The position numbers and the translations under genes were made by a program. Of a stretch of DNA of 64,000 nucleotides, positions 1 through 7,650 are shown piece after piece. A model generated the notes under the pieces. The model saw only the letters and a program-made list of their open reading frames with translations, was not told the DNA's origin and did no database searches. The stretch spans positions 868,001 through 932,000 of the forward strand of contig NZ_CP019082.1 in assembly GCF_001956985.1 (NCBI RefSeq), in the 5' to 3' direction. Origin of the DNA: Paludisphaera borealis. GTDB lineage: Bacteria > Planctomycetota > Planctomycetia > Isosphaerales > Isosphaeraceae. Within the stretch, counting starts at the first letter, position 1. Every line of letters starts with the position of its first letter.

Positions 1-1
1 G

Positions 2-418
2 CTCACCGGCGGCGACCTCGCGCCGGCCGACTGGAACGAGCGCGGGGTGGTCCGGATCGTCGCCGCCGATCCCGAAACGTCGCTCGGCGCCCCGTTCTTC
101 CACGCCACGACCTCGGGCGAGTGGATCGTCACCCTGCGGTTCTGCATCCCGCGCCGGACGTTCAAGGAGAAGACCCTCGCCGGCCTGCTCGCCCTCGTCC
201 CGTTCTCCGAGTGCGCCACTCCGGTCCTCTCCGACGCCCCCCGGATGCGGTTCGCCGAGCACCCCGGCTATCAGGAAATCACTCTCACCGGCCACGGACT
301 CGACGACTTCCAGACCCCGGCCTTCGACGACTTCCTCACCCTCGCCGTCGCCGCCCACGCCCGCCGCGACCAGCCCGCCAAGCCGAAAGCCAAGCTCAAA
401 CGCGCTGCGGATCTGTGA
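2..418 (+). CDS. 3' end of an unrecognised protein (partial)
   Basis: The frame is already open at the left edge and closes with TGA at 416-418, so about 138 C-terminal residues are visible and the start lies outside the window. The visible part looks soluble, has no membrane segment, and ends in a basic Ala/Lys/Pro tail (KPKAKLKRAADL). I do not recognise the family and no catalytic motif can be named. It lies 44 bp upstream of the zeta-type kinase on the same strand, so the two could be co-transcribed, but nothing in the sequence proves it. Confidence 0.7.
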   Translation, partial: LTGGDLAPADWNERGVVRIVAADPETSLGAPFFHATTSGEWIVTLRFCIPRRTFKEKTLAGLLALVPFSECATPVLSDAPRMRFAEHPGYQEITLTGHGLDDFQTPAFDDFLTLAVAAHARRDQPAKPKAKLKRAADL

Positions 419-462
419 AGCCGCCCCCCGTCGTTTGTTGATCTCGAAATGAGCGAGGAGCG

Positions 463-1077
463 ATGTCCGCCGATACCGTCCGCCAGCCTGAGCGACCGCC
501 CAACGTGATCGTGCTGGCCGGGCCGAACGGGGCGGGGAAATCGACGACCGCCCCCGCGCTTTTGCACGGGAGGCTGGCCGTGAACGCGTTTGTCAACGCC
601 GATGCGATCGCCCGGGGACTGGCCGGCTTCGCCCCCGAGACCGTGGCCATGCAGGCGGGCCGAATCATGCTCGCTCGGCTGAAAGAGCTGGCGGCCGACC
701 GAGAAGATTTCGCGTTCGAGACGACGCTCGCCACCCGCTCGTTCGCCCCCTGGCTGAAATCGCTGATCGCCGACGGCTACGAGTTTCACCTCGTCTTCCT
801 CTGGCTGCCGTCGGCCGACCTGGCCGTCGCGCGCGTCGCCGACCGGGTGCGTCAAGGCGGTCACGACGTGCCGGAAGAGACGATCCGAAGGCGATACGCC
901 GCCGGAATCCAGAATTTCCAGACGCTCTACCGACCGATCGCGACGAGCTGGCAGGTCTATAATAATGCGAAGAGCCTGGAGCTACGGCTCGTCGCCCACG
1001 GCTCCGGCGCGAAGATCGAGGCCGTGAGGCTGCCGAAAGTGTGGCGTCGCATCGAGTGCGAAGCGGGAGGGAGCTGA
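463..1077 (+). CDS. zeta-toxin-family P-loop kinase
   Basis: 204 aa. Residues 20-28 form a Walker A loop (GPNGAGKST), followed by the zeta-like segment FVNADAIARGL and by FAFETTLATRSF, where family members place the acidic and Thr/Arg residues of the substrate pocket; a basic stretch (VADRVRQGGHDVPEETIRRR) resembles the lid and Arg-rich region. Zeta toxins phosphorylate UDP-N-acetylglucosamine and so block peptidoglycan precursor synthesis; related enzymes of this size in free-living bacteria are often annotated only as AAA or zeta-toxin ATPases, and their substrate is unproven. The stop overlaps the start of the next small gene (ATGA), so the two are translationally coupled. Start chosen at the ATG following GAGGAGCG. 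The family is well supported; toxicity is inference. Confidence 0.88.
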   Translation: MSADTVRQPERPPNVIVLAGPNGAGKSTTAPALLHGRLAVNAFVNADAIARGLAGFAPETVAMQAGRIMLARLKELAADREDFAFETTLATRSFAPWLKSLIADGYEFHLVFLWLPSADLAVARVADRVRQGGHDVPEETIRRRYAAGIQNFQTLYRPIATSWQVYNNAKSLELRLVAHGSGAKIEAVRLPKVWRRIECEAGGS

Positions 1078-1310
1078 TGAGTGACAAGCCCAAGGTCGAT
1101 ATCGCCCGGATCTTCGCGGAAGTGACTCCGATCGAAGAGGCGCTCGAGGAAGCCGCTCGCGCCGCCGCGATCCAGCACAAGCGAGCCGGTTTGCCGCTGG
1201 TCGTCTGGAAGAACGGCAAGGTCGCGTACATCCCCGCCGAGGCGATCAACGACGACGGCACGGTCCGCGACGAGGACGAACCGGACGAGGACGACGAGCC
1301 GGATCGCTGA
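1077..1310 (+). CDS. small acidic partner of the zeta-type kinase
   Basis: 77 aa starting at the ATG that overlaps the TGA of the kinase gene, with GGGAGGGAG just upstream; an in-frame earlier codon at 1041 would lie inside the kinase gene and is less likely. The protein has a helical N-terminal half (IARIFAEVTPIEEALEEA), a short hydrophobic stretch containing VVWKNGKVAYIPAEAI, and a strongly acidic tail (DEDEPDEDDEPD). Small proteins with this layout commonly follow zeta-like ATPases in cyanobacteria and planctomycetes, which suggests an antitoxin or cognate partner. No such activity can be shown from sequence. Canonical epsilon antitoxin similarity is not evident, and canonical epsilon precedes zeta rather than following it. 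Confidence 0.75.
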   Translation: MSDKPKVDIARIFAEVTPIEEALEEAARAAAIQHKRAGLPLVVWKNGKVAYIPAEAINDDGTVRDEDEPDEDDEPDR

Positions 1311-1412
1311 ACACGGGCGTCCTCTGATCGAGCGATCTGACGTCTTGACATCCCCGCACGAACCGCTACTGTGTATTGCGTTGTAGATGTACGAAGGAGA
1401 GGATGGTTCGCG

Positions 1413-1745
1413 ATGAGTCCCTGGGAGACGCAGTTGCGGAAGGGGATCGTGGAGCTGGCGGTGCTGGCGACGATCGCCGAGGGGGAGGCGTACGGGTACG
1501 GGATCGTGGAGCGGCTTCAGGGGCTTTCGGGACTCCAGTTCTCGGAGAGCACGGTGTATCCGGTGCTGGCGCGGCTGGCCCGCGAGGGCCTGCTGGCGAT
1601 CCGGACCGAGCCGTCGCCGGCCGGCCCGACGCGGCGGTATTATCGGCTGACAGGCGAGGGACGACGGCGGCTCGACGCGATGGCAGGGAGCTGGCGGACG
1701 GTCACGGACAGCCTGTCGAATTTACTCAAAGGAGTGCGGGGATGA
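1413..1745 (+). CDS. PadR-family transcriptional regulator
   Basis: 110 aa winged-helix repressor. Typical PadR features are visible: LRKGIVELAVLATIAEGEAYGYG at the N-terminus (helix 1 and recognition entry), then SESTVYPVLARLAREGLL (wing helix-turn-helix) and RRYYRLTGEGRRRL (wing strands). An in-frame ATG at 1371 exists, but the start at 1413 is preferred because GAAGGAGAGG lies about 10 bases upstream and the product then matches the usual 100-115 aa. PadR proteins respond to small ligands or partner proteins and often repress transporter or membrane-protein genes. The stop overlaps the start of the next gene (ATGA), so its likely target or partner is that membrane protein, and possibly the ABC exporter at 2520-4382. 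Confidence 0.92.
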   Translation: MSPWETQLRKGIVELAVLATIAEGEAYGYGIVERLQGLSGLQFSESTVYPVLARLAREGLLAIRTEPSPAGPTRRYYRLTGEGRRRLDAMAGSWRTVTDSLSNLLKGVRG

Positions 1746-2356
1746 GCACGATCGACATGACGGTGGTTTCGGGATCATTGCAGACGATGATCGACGCCCG
1801 GCTCGACGCGATCGACCGGGCGCTGCTGGGCCGGGTCTCGCGGCAGGAGCGGCTCAACGTCGTCGGCGAGGTCGAGGGCCGCATCCACGAGCTGCTGAAC
1901 GACCGCTGCGGCCCTGGCGTCGAGCCGTCGCGCGACGACGTCCTAGCCGTCCTCAGCCGCCTCGATCCGCCCGAAGCGTACTTGTCGGAAGGTCCGGAAG
2001 AGTACGCGACGGGAGCGCCGGTGCGGACGCCACCGCATCACGTGGTGCACACGCTCGCGGCCCTAGATCACGGACGATTCGCCCAGCTCAGCGGCATCCT
2101 TGGGTTGTGCTCGTTGGCGATGAGCGTGCTAATCATGTTGTCCTACCCGATCACCATCATGTTGAACAACGAGATTCCGCTCCTCGCCGCTGGCTTTGGC
2201 GGCGGGGTGTTCATGGTGATCGGCGGCGCCGCCAGCATCTTCCTGGCGATCCTGTCGCGGCTGAGCAATGTCTGGGCTGTTGTCGGCGCGGCCGCCGGCT
2301 GCCTGTCGTGCCTGGCTGGGGCGTCGTGCGTGCTGTTCCTGGTTTCGAATATTTGA
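1742..2356 (+). CDS. membrane protein coupled to PadR regulator
   Basis: 204 aa. The N-terminal half is soluble and helical with SRQERLNVVGEVEGRIHELL and LDPPEAYL, a pattern found in DUF1700/HAAS-type proteins that accompany PadR regulators. The C-terminal half has three hydrophobic segments (roughly residues 120-143, 150-174 and 180-203) that should span the membrane. It starts on the ATG overlapping the PadR stop, so it is co-translated with the regulator. PadR-plus-HAAS-like pairs are common and are thought to couple membrane signals to gene control; here that is inference by architecture. No enzymatic motif is visible. Confidence 0.85.
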   Translation: MSTIDMTVVSGSLQTMIDARLDAIDRALLGRVSRQERLNVVGEVEGRIHELLNDRCGPGVEPSRDDVLAVLSRLDPPEAYLSEGPEEYATGAPVRTPPHHVVHTLAALDHGRFAQLSGILGLCSLAMSVLIMLSYPITIMLNNEIPLLAAGFGGGVFMVIGGAASIFLAILSRLSNVWAVVGAAAGCLSCLAGASCVLFLVSNI

Positions 2357-2369
2357 TCTCCGGCCGGCG

Positions 2370-2447
2370 GCCGGGTGGCTGTGGCAGAATGCCACAGAGG
2401 CGAGCGCCAGGCCATCCCTCCTGTAGCGTCTGCCACAGCCACCCGGC
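2370..2447. repeat. 78-bp palindromic element with 18-bp perfect terminal repeats
   Basis: Bases 2370-2387 (GCCGGGTGGCTGTGGCAG) are exactly repeated in inverted order at 2430-2447. Inside the left arm, 2379-2397 forms its own 8-bp hairpin (CTGTGGCA, loop GAA, TGCCACAG), so two mutually exclusive folds are possible. It sits between the membrane-protein stop and the ABC exporter start, both on the plus strand. It looks like a small non-autonomous mobile element or REP-type repeat; it could also attenuate transcription into the exporter gene. No open frame is supported inside it. Confidence 0.75.
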
Positions 2448-2519
2448 GCTTGGTCGAGGTTGAAACGCCTCTTGAAACCACGCCCCGATCGGCCTACCGT
2501 CAAGGGAGAGGGGGGGGCG

Positions 2520-4382
2520 ATGACGGAGCAAGACGAGGGGCGCGGGGTGCTTTGGCGGCTGGAACGGGACTTCCTGCGGCCGTACCGGTGGGAGATCGGC
2601 GCGGCGCTGCTGGGGTTGCTGGTGCAGTCGGTGATGCTGCTGCCGGCGCCGCTGTTGCAGGGGTGGGTCGTCGATCAACTGGTGGCGTGGTCGAAGGCGG
2701 GCCCGGGGGCGCCCTCGCGCGAGGCGGTCGGGCGGGCGATCGTGCTGGCGCTCGCCGCGACGATCGGGCTGCACCTGGCGCGGTCGGTGTTGTCGTGGTG
2801 GACGGCGTCGGCGATGGGGAGGATCAGCCAGGAGGTCGTCCGCGAGATCCGCGGGGCGCTGCATCAAAAATTGATGCGGCTGCCGATGGCGTATTTCGAC
2901 AGCCAGCAGACCGGCCGGCTGATGGCCCGCGTGACCAGCGACGTCGGCGGCGTGCTGATGTTCGTCCGCAGCGGCGTGATCCAGCTCCTCAGCGACCTGA
3001 TTCTGGCCGTCGCGATCACCGGCGTCTTGTTCTGGCTCCAGTGGCGGCTGGCCCTCGCGGCGATGGTCGCCGTGCCGCTCTACGCGCTCAACCAGGCGTT
3101 CTTCTTCAAGCGGCTCCGGCTGCTATCAGACCAGATCCGTGCTCAGATCTCGGCTTTATACGCACTTTTAAGTGAGCGCGTGTCGGCGGTTCGCGTGGTC
3201 CGGTCGTTCGCGAAGGAGGACGCCGAGCTGGCGGCCCTCGACGAGCGGATCGACGCCCACCGGGCGCTTTCTTGGGCCAACACGCGGGCCGCCGCGACCT
3301 TGGCGGCGATCGCCACGCTGATCAGCGGGCTGGGGACGGTCTTCGTCGTCGGCTACGGGATCGTCCTGGTCGGCCGGGGGGTGATCAGCGTGGGCGAATT
3401 GCTGGCGTTCTACGCGCTCATCGGCCAGCTCTACGCGCCGATCGTCCGGCTGACGCAGTTCCAGGCGACGGCCCTGTCGACGCAGGTCTCGCTCGAACGG
3501 CTCTACGAGATCTTCGACGAGCCCGAGCCGATCCGCGACCGCCCCGACGCCCGGCCGATCGTCGCCCCGCGCGGCAAGCTCGAATTTCAGAACGTCCGCT
3601 TCACCTACGGCCGCCGCCGCAAGGCCGAGGACGAGACCGAAGCCGATGACGAGGCCCGATCCGACGCCCCTCCCGCGATGATCCTCGACGGCCTGAACCT
3701 GACGATCGAGCCGGGCTCGCGCGTCGGCGTGCTCGGCCCCAGCGGCGCGGGGAAGTCGACGCTGCTGGCCCTTGCGCCCCGGCTTTACGACGTGGCCGAG
3801 GGTTCCGGCGCGGTCCGGTTCGACGGCGTCGACGTCCGTGATTTGAAGCTCGCCGACCTCCGCCGCGCCGTCGCGCTGGTGCCGCAGCAGGCCCTCCTCT
3901 TCGAGGGCACGATTCGATCGAATTTGCTTTATGCGAAGCCCGACGCCACGCTCGACGAGATTCGCCAGGCGCTCGAGATCGCCGACCTCGCGGCGATGGT
4001 CGACGGCCTGCCGAAGGGGCTCGACACGCCGGTCGGCGAGCGCGGGTATTCGCTGTCGGGCGGCCAGCGGCAGCGGCTGGCGCTGGCCCGCGCGATCCTC
4101 GTCGACCCGGCCGTGCTGCTGATGGACGATTGCACGAGCGCCCTCGACGCCGAGACCGAGGCCCGCATCCAGAACGCGCTCGACCGCCGTCTGCCGGGGC
4201 GGACCTGCGTGGTCGTCTCGCATAAAGTTTCGTCGGTCCGACGGTGCGACCAGATCGTCGTCCTCGACCACGGCCGGATCGTCGAACGCGGCAGTCACGA
4301 CCAGCTCGTCGCCCTCGGCCGGCGCTACGCCGACGCCTTCCAGCAGCAAACCCGCTCGCTCACGCACGTCGTCGGCGAGTGA
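2520..4382 (+). CDS. ABC exporter, fused membrane and ATPase domains, degenerate catalytic site
   Basis: 620 aa type IV exporter half-transporter. The N-terminal about 330 residues carry six hydrophobic segments of the exporter membrane domain; the ATPase domain has Walker A GPSGAGKST (406-414), signature LSGGQRQRL (from 512), Walker B VLLMDD (532-537) and the switch His in VVVSHKVSSV. The residue after the Walker B Asp, normally Glu and needed for hydrolysis, is Asp (DDCTSALD). That substitution is typical of one half of heterodimeric exporters such as TM287/288 and BmrC/BmrD. An acidic/basic insert (RRRKAEDETEADDEARSD) precedes the Walker A strand. An in-frame ATG at 2460 would add 20 residues, but the start at 2520 follows AAGGGAGAGG. 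The exporter at 12350-14152 has a normal Glu and is a possible partner. The substrate cannot be predicted. Confidence 0.93.
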   Translation: MTEQDEGRGVLWRLERDFLRPYRWEIGAALLGLLVQSVMLLPAPLLQGWVVDQLVAWSKAGPGAPSREAVGRAIVLALAATIGLHLARSVLSWWTASAMGRISQEVVREIRGALHQKLMRLPMAYFDSQQTGRLMARVTSDVGGVLMFVRSGVIQLLSDLILAVAITGVLFWLQWRLALAAMVAVPLYALNQAFFFKRLRLLSDQIRAQISALYALLSERVSAVRVVRSFAKEDAELAALDERIDAHRALSWANTRAAATLAAIATLISGLGTVFVVGYGIVLVGRGVISVGELLAFYALIGQLYAPIVRLTQFQATALSTQVSLERLYEIFDEPEPIRDRPDARPIVAPRGKLEFQNVRFTYGRRRKAEDETEADDEARSDAPPAMILDGLNLTIEPGSRVGVLGPSGAGKSTLLALAPRLYDVAEGSGAVRFDGVDVRDLKLADLRRAVALVPQQALLFEGTIRSNLLYAKPDATLDEIRQALEIADLAAMVDGLPKGLDTPVGERGYSLSGGQRQRLALARAILVDPAVLLMDDCTSALDAETEARIQNALDRRLPGRTCVVVSHKVSSVRRCDQIVVLDHGRIVERGSHDQLVALGRRYADAFQQQTRSLTHVVGE

Positions 4383-4765
4383 ACACATGATCCGCATGCG
4401 GATTCGGTCGCGACGGTTGCATGGGTTGTGGCGGTCGTGTCGACGTCCATAGATGCGTCCCTGGCTCCCTGACGAACTATGGACAGCGCAAAGAGTTGCA
4501 GGCTAATGAGTTAGCGATGGTTTTTTGGTTCTGTCCATAGACCACTGTAAGAATAGAATATCAGTTTGGAGTGAAAAAGGAGTCGGAAAAACGGCTTTTC
4601 GGCCGTTGCCGGAGAGAACAAAGTGTGTGGGCGCTATGGACATCGTGGCCGGGCGCCATTCCCAGCCGGCGGGTCGATATGGTACGGTCGGCGGCAGTCG
4701 CGCCCCCGGTCTCGATTGGATCGGGGGGCGGAAATCCGAATCACCGTCGAGGAGTCTCTCCGTTG
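4383..4765. other. intergenic region, AT-rich core
   Basis: 383 bp without a convincing gene between the exporter and the FKBP gene. The stretch 4480-4610 is clearly more AT-rich than its surroundings. A small hairpin (GCTAA at 4502-4506, TTAGC at 4511-4515) lies shortly before a run of six T at 4521-4526 and could be a weak terminator for the exporter gene. Four copies of the octamer GTCCATAG lie in the region (listed separately). Open frames here lack the composition of the real genes. Confidence 0.6.
4445..4641. promoter_or_regulatory. four GTCCATAG octamers in alternating orientation
   Basis: The octamer occurs at 4445-4452 (plus), 4477-4484 (minus), 4533-4540 (plus) and 4634-4641 (minus), giving two inverted pairs upstream of the FKBP gene. 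The first pair has a 24-bp spacer and the second 93 bp. A chance cluster of four exact copies in 200 bp is unlikely. They may be operator half-sites for a dimeric regulator or remnants of a repeat; the sequence does not decide between these. Confidence 0.4.
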
Positions 4766-5275
4766 ATGACCGTCAAGACGACGCTGGGCCTGAGCTTGGC
4801 CGCGGCCCTCACATCGGCCGTCCTGCTGACCGCGCTCTCGGCCCCGGCTTCGGTCCAAGCCCAGGACGCCAAGGTCAAGTCGACCGGCGCGAAGGACGAC
4901 AGCAAAGACAAAGCCAAGGAGAAGAAGATGACGAAGACCGACAGCGGCCTCGAATATCGCGACACCAAGGAAGGGACCGGCGCGAAGCCCGAGAAGGGCC
5001 AGACCTGCGTGATGCATTACACCGGCTGGCTCTGGGAAGACGGCAAGAAGGGCGAGCAGTTCGACAGCTCGGTCGGCGGCGATCCGTTCGAGTTCCCGAT
5101 CGGCACGAAGCGGGTCATCGCCGGCTGGGACGAGGGCGTGCTGTCGATGAAGGTCGGCGGCAAACGCGAGCTGCTCATCCCCTCCAAGCTCGGCTACGGC
5201 GATCGCGGCCACCCCGGCGGCATCCCGCCGAAAGCGACCCTCTTCTTCGAGGTCGAGCTGCTCAAGGTCAAGTAA
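4766..5275 (+). CDS. secreted FKBP-type peptidyl-prolyl cis-trans isomerase
   Basis: 169 aa. Residues 1-32 are a signal peptide (hydrophobic SLAAALTSAVLLTALSAP, likely cleaved near VQAQ). A Lys/Asp-rich linker (about 33-53) leads to a complete FKBP domain with TDSGLEYRD, VMHYTGWL, FDSSVGGDPFEFPIG, VIAGWDEGV, LLIPSKLGYGDRGHPGGIPP and a final FFEVELLKVK, all in the family order. It catalyses proline isomerisation of exported proteins, presumably in the periplasm. The start at 4766 follows GAGGAG; upstream in-frame codons would add a sequence that is not signal-peptide-like. It stands alone, facing hisI across a hairpin terminator. Confidence 0.94.
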   Translation: MTVKTTLGLSLAAALTSAVLLTALSAPASVQAQDAKVKSTGAKDDSKDKAKEKKMTKTDSGLEYRDTKEGTGAKPEKGQTCVMHYTGWLWEDGKKGEQFDSSVGGDPFEFPIGTKRVIAGWDEGVLSMKVGGKRELLIPSKLGYGDRGHPGGIPPKATLFFEVELLKVK

Positions 5276-5304
5276 GAACGCCGCATTAAGATGTGTGGGC
5301 GCGT

Positions 5305-5330
5305 CCGCTTTCTCCTTCGGGAGAGGGCGG
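5305..5330. terminator. bidirectional hairpin with TTCG loop
   Basis: An 11-bp stem (CCGCTTTCTCC paired with GGAGAGGGCGG, including two G-T wobbles on one strand) closes a TTCG tetraloop at 5316-5319. It lies between the convergent FKBP and hisI genes. There is no long T-run, so termination efficiency is uncertain. It resembles a degenerate copy of the CCTTCTCCC palindrome family found elsewhere in the window. Confidence 0.5.
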
Positions 5331-5342
5331 CCGACCGCCGAT

Positions 5343-5780
5343 TCACTCGCTCGGCGGCGGGGCGTAGACGGCGTGGGCGTCGAAGACGGGGACGCCGAGG
5401 GTTTCGAGGCCGCCGTCGGGGGTGAGGCGGCGGAAGAAGCAGGTGCGGTAGCCTTCGTGGCAGGCGCCGCCGACCTGGCGGGCCTTGATGAGCAGGACGT
5501 CGGCGTCGCAGTCGATGGCGATCGATTCGACCGTCTGGACGTGGCCCGAGGTCTCGCCTTTCATCCACGACCGCTTCCGCGACCGCGAGTAGAAATGGGT
5601 CAGGCCGGTTTCGAGCGTCTTCCGCAGCGCGGGCTCGTCCATCCAGGCCATCATCAAGACCTCGCCGTTCTCGGCGTCCTGGACGATCGCGGGGAGCAGG
5701 CCGTCGGCGTCCCAGCCGAGTTCTGCCGGGAGGTTGATCTTCGCAGTCGTCTTCACGTCCATATTCGTGTCAGCGTTCAT
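5343..5780 (-). CDS. hisI: phosphoribosyl-AMP cyclohydrolase
   Basis: 145 aa, the usual size of stand-alone HisI. It opens the purine ring of phosphoribosyl-AMP, the third step of histidine biosynthesis. Visible signatures are [34 protein letters not shown] (substrate-binding core), the metal-binding acidic triad DCDADVLL, and the zinc-ligand cysteines in [14 protein letters not shown]. The start at 5780 overlaps the stop of the upstream TPR gene (ATGA), so translation is coupled to that gene. No other his genes are in the window and hisE is not fused. Confidence 0.95.
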   Translation of the reverse strand: MNADTNMDVKTTAKINLPAELGWDADGLLPAIVQDAENGEVLMMAWMDEPALRKTLETGLTHFYSRSRKRSWMKGETSGHVQTVESIAIDCDADVLLIKARQVGGACHEGYRTCFFRRLTPDGGLETLGVPVFDAHAVYAPPPSE

Positions 5781-7546
5781 GGCGATCGTCTCGTGGCGTG
5801 GAGCAGGTGACGTTCGGCGCGGCGGCCGACGCCGCGGAGGCCGATCGGGCCGGCGAGCTGGATGGCTTCGCGGAGGAAGTCGTGGGCGGCCTCGGCGTGG
5901 TCGTTGTCGATGAGGGTTTCGGCGGCGTCGAGCGCGAGCCGGGCGCGGTCGCCGGCGGTCGAGCCGGCGGTCAGGTCGCGGTAGACGCGGCTCGCCTCGT
6001 CGGGGCGGTCGGCGCGGGCGAGGACTTCGGCCCGCCAGACGTCGAGCGTGCGCTGCTGGCCGGGCTGGCCCAGCGGCCGGATCTGGTCGATCCAGTCGAG
6101 GGCCGTTTCGGGCCGCTGGCTCTGCATGGCGCGGCGGACGAGGCAGGCGCACAGCTCGTCGGCGGCGACCCGTCGCAGGCCCTCGGGGCGCCGTCGCAGC
6201 AGCTCCTCGGCGAGCGGCGCGGCGACCGAATCGTCGCGCAGGCCGACGGCTGAGAGGAACGCTTCGACGAGCTGATGGTCGTCGATGTCGGCCGGGATGA
6301 GGGCCTTCAATTCGGTCGCGCCGGCGCAGCTCAGGTCGGTCGAATCGACCGACGCGGGGTCGATCGGATCGAGCCCCAGGCGGCGGCGGAGGCGGTCGAA
6401 CGGGTAGCCTTGATACAGCGCGACCGAGCTGGCGCGGGCGCCGAGCTGTTCGCGGAGCCGGATCACGGCGATCAGCTTGGCGCGGATCGGGTCGTCGCCG
6501 GCGCGGGCGTCGAGGCTGGCGGCGAGGGGCGAGAGGCCGTCGAGGCTCTGGCGCGGGCGATGAATCCAGCGGTCTTCGTAATACGCCTCGACGACTTCGC
6601 GGGTCCAGCGGTCGGCGTCGGCCCGGTCGCGGCCTTCGGGGAGCCGGACGGTCCAGACCGCCGCGTCCAGGAACGGCAGCGGCAGCGGCGCGGCGGCGCG
6701 CTCGGCGGGCTCGACGTCGTCGCCGATCAAGAGCCGGAGCTTCTCCTCGGCCTGTTCGAGGCTGTCGACCCGCGGGCTGGAGAGCCGAAGCGTGCCGGGC
6801 GCGAGGTAGACGGTCGCCAGCACGCGGGGCAGCTCGGAGGCGGCGACGTGCTCGCGGTCGGCGGCGGGGAACGGCCGGTCGAGCCACTCGAAGACTTCGA
6901 GGTCGGTGATCTTGGGATCGAGCCGGGCCGGATCGAGCGGGGTCGGAATCCGGCGGATCTCGGGGAAGAGGGCGAACAGGGCGTCCGTATCGTCGGCGCT
7001 CCAAGGGAGGCTGCACGCGTACCGGAGGTCGTCGGCGAGGATCTCGGCGCCCCCCCCCTGGCGGAGCACCTCAGCGAGCGTCCAGGCCTCGACGGCGCCT
7101 TCGACGTCGTGGTCGGATTCGATCGCCACCACGTGGTCGAGGCAGGTGACGGCCTCGCGGTCGCGGCCGATCCAGGCGAGGGTGAGGCCGTGGTTGTACC
7201 ACGCCTCGGCGTCCTCCGGGAATTCGTTGTTGAGCGCTCCAAACGCGGCGGCGGCGGCCTCCAGGTCGTCGGACGTCGCCGCTTGCAGGTGGGCGTCCCA
7301 GCGTTGCCGTTGCTCCTGGTTCCTCGGCTGTCGGAACCGGTAGACCTTCCGCGCGGCCAGGGGAAGCTCGTGGGCCGATTCGAGCGTCGCCAGCGCTTTC
7401 TTCGCGGCGGCCAGCTCGGGGACGAGCCGCAAGGCGCGCTGCCAGGTCCCCCAGGCGGCCAGGGGACGCTGCGACATCAGGTGGTTCCAGCCTTCGTGGA
7501 CGAGGGCCACCGCCGCTTCGTTCGCGTTCTGGGTTGTGGCGGTCAT
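5777..7546 (-). CDS. TPR-containing protein, paralogue of the SEC-C protein upstream
   Basis: 589 aa, soluble, no signal peptide. The N-terminal 150 residues are TPR-like helices ([42 protein letters not shown]). The middle holds a segment [19 protein letters not shown] followed by LRRRLGLDP, matching in order the segment WPETPLVYLDGKTPNAAAK and LRTRLKVP in the neighbouring SEC-C protein; the C-terminus returns to TPR helices ([20 protein letters not shown]). The two genes therefore look like a diverged tandem duplication. Function unknown; TPR proteins act as binding scaffolds. The start at 7546 gives MTATTQN. The stop overlaps the hisI start. There is no SEC-C motif in this copy. Confidence 0.82.
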   Translation of the reverse strand: MTATTQNANEAAVALVHEGWNHLMSQRPLAAWGTWQRALRLVPELAAAKKALATLESAHELPLAARKVYRFRQPRNQEQRQRWDAHLQAATSDDLEAAAAAFGALNNEFPEDAEAWYNHGLTLAWIGRDREAVTCLDHVVAIESDHDVEGAVEAWTLAEVLRQGGGAEILADDLRYACSLPWSADDTDALFALFPEIRRIPTPLDPARLDPKITDLEVFEWLDRPFPAADREHVAASELPRVLATVYLAPGTLRLSSPRVDSLEQAEEKLRLLIGDDVEPAERAAAPLPLPFLDAAVWTVRLPEGRDRADADRWTREVVEAYYEDRWIHRPRQSLDGLSPLAASLDARAGDDPIRAKLIAVIRLREQLGARASSVALYQGYPFDRLRRRLGLDPIDPASVDSTDLSCAGATELKALIPADIDDHQLVEAFLSAVGLRDDSVAAPLAEELLRRRPEGLRRVAADELCACLVRRAMQSQRPETALDWIDQIRPLGQPGQQRTLDVWRAEVLARADRPDEASRVYRDLTAGSTAGDRARLALDAAETLIDNDHAEAAHDFLREAIQLAGPIGLRGVGRRAERHLLHATRRSP

Positions 7547-7567
7547 CCGTTTGGCACCCTCAACAAG

Positions 7568-7635
7568 GTTGTAGCCGGGGTTTGCGACCCCGGCCCGCCT
7601 GCCTTCAGGCCGACCTCGCGTAGGTCGGCTACAAC
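7568..7635. repeat. 68-bp palindromic element with internal hairpins
   Basis: The ends GTTGTAGCCG (7568-7577) and CGGCTACAAC (7626-7635) are perfect inverted repeats. Between them lie a 7-bp hairpin (CCGGGGT, loop TTGCG, ACCCCGG at 7576-7594) and two smaller ones (GCCTGCCTTCAGGC and GACCTCGCGTAGGTC), so the element can fold into a cloverleaf-like shape. It is located between the two TPR genes. It looks like a small non-autonomous repeat; it has no coding capacity. Confidence 0.65.
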
Positions 7636-7650
7636 AGTCTTCGCCCTCGC

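Noticed and set aside
7568-7635. tRNA-like gene
   Set aside because: The shape has several hairpins but lacks conserved tRNA bases (TTC arm, D-loop G's) and acceptor length; better explained as a palindromic repeat.
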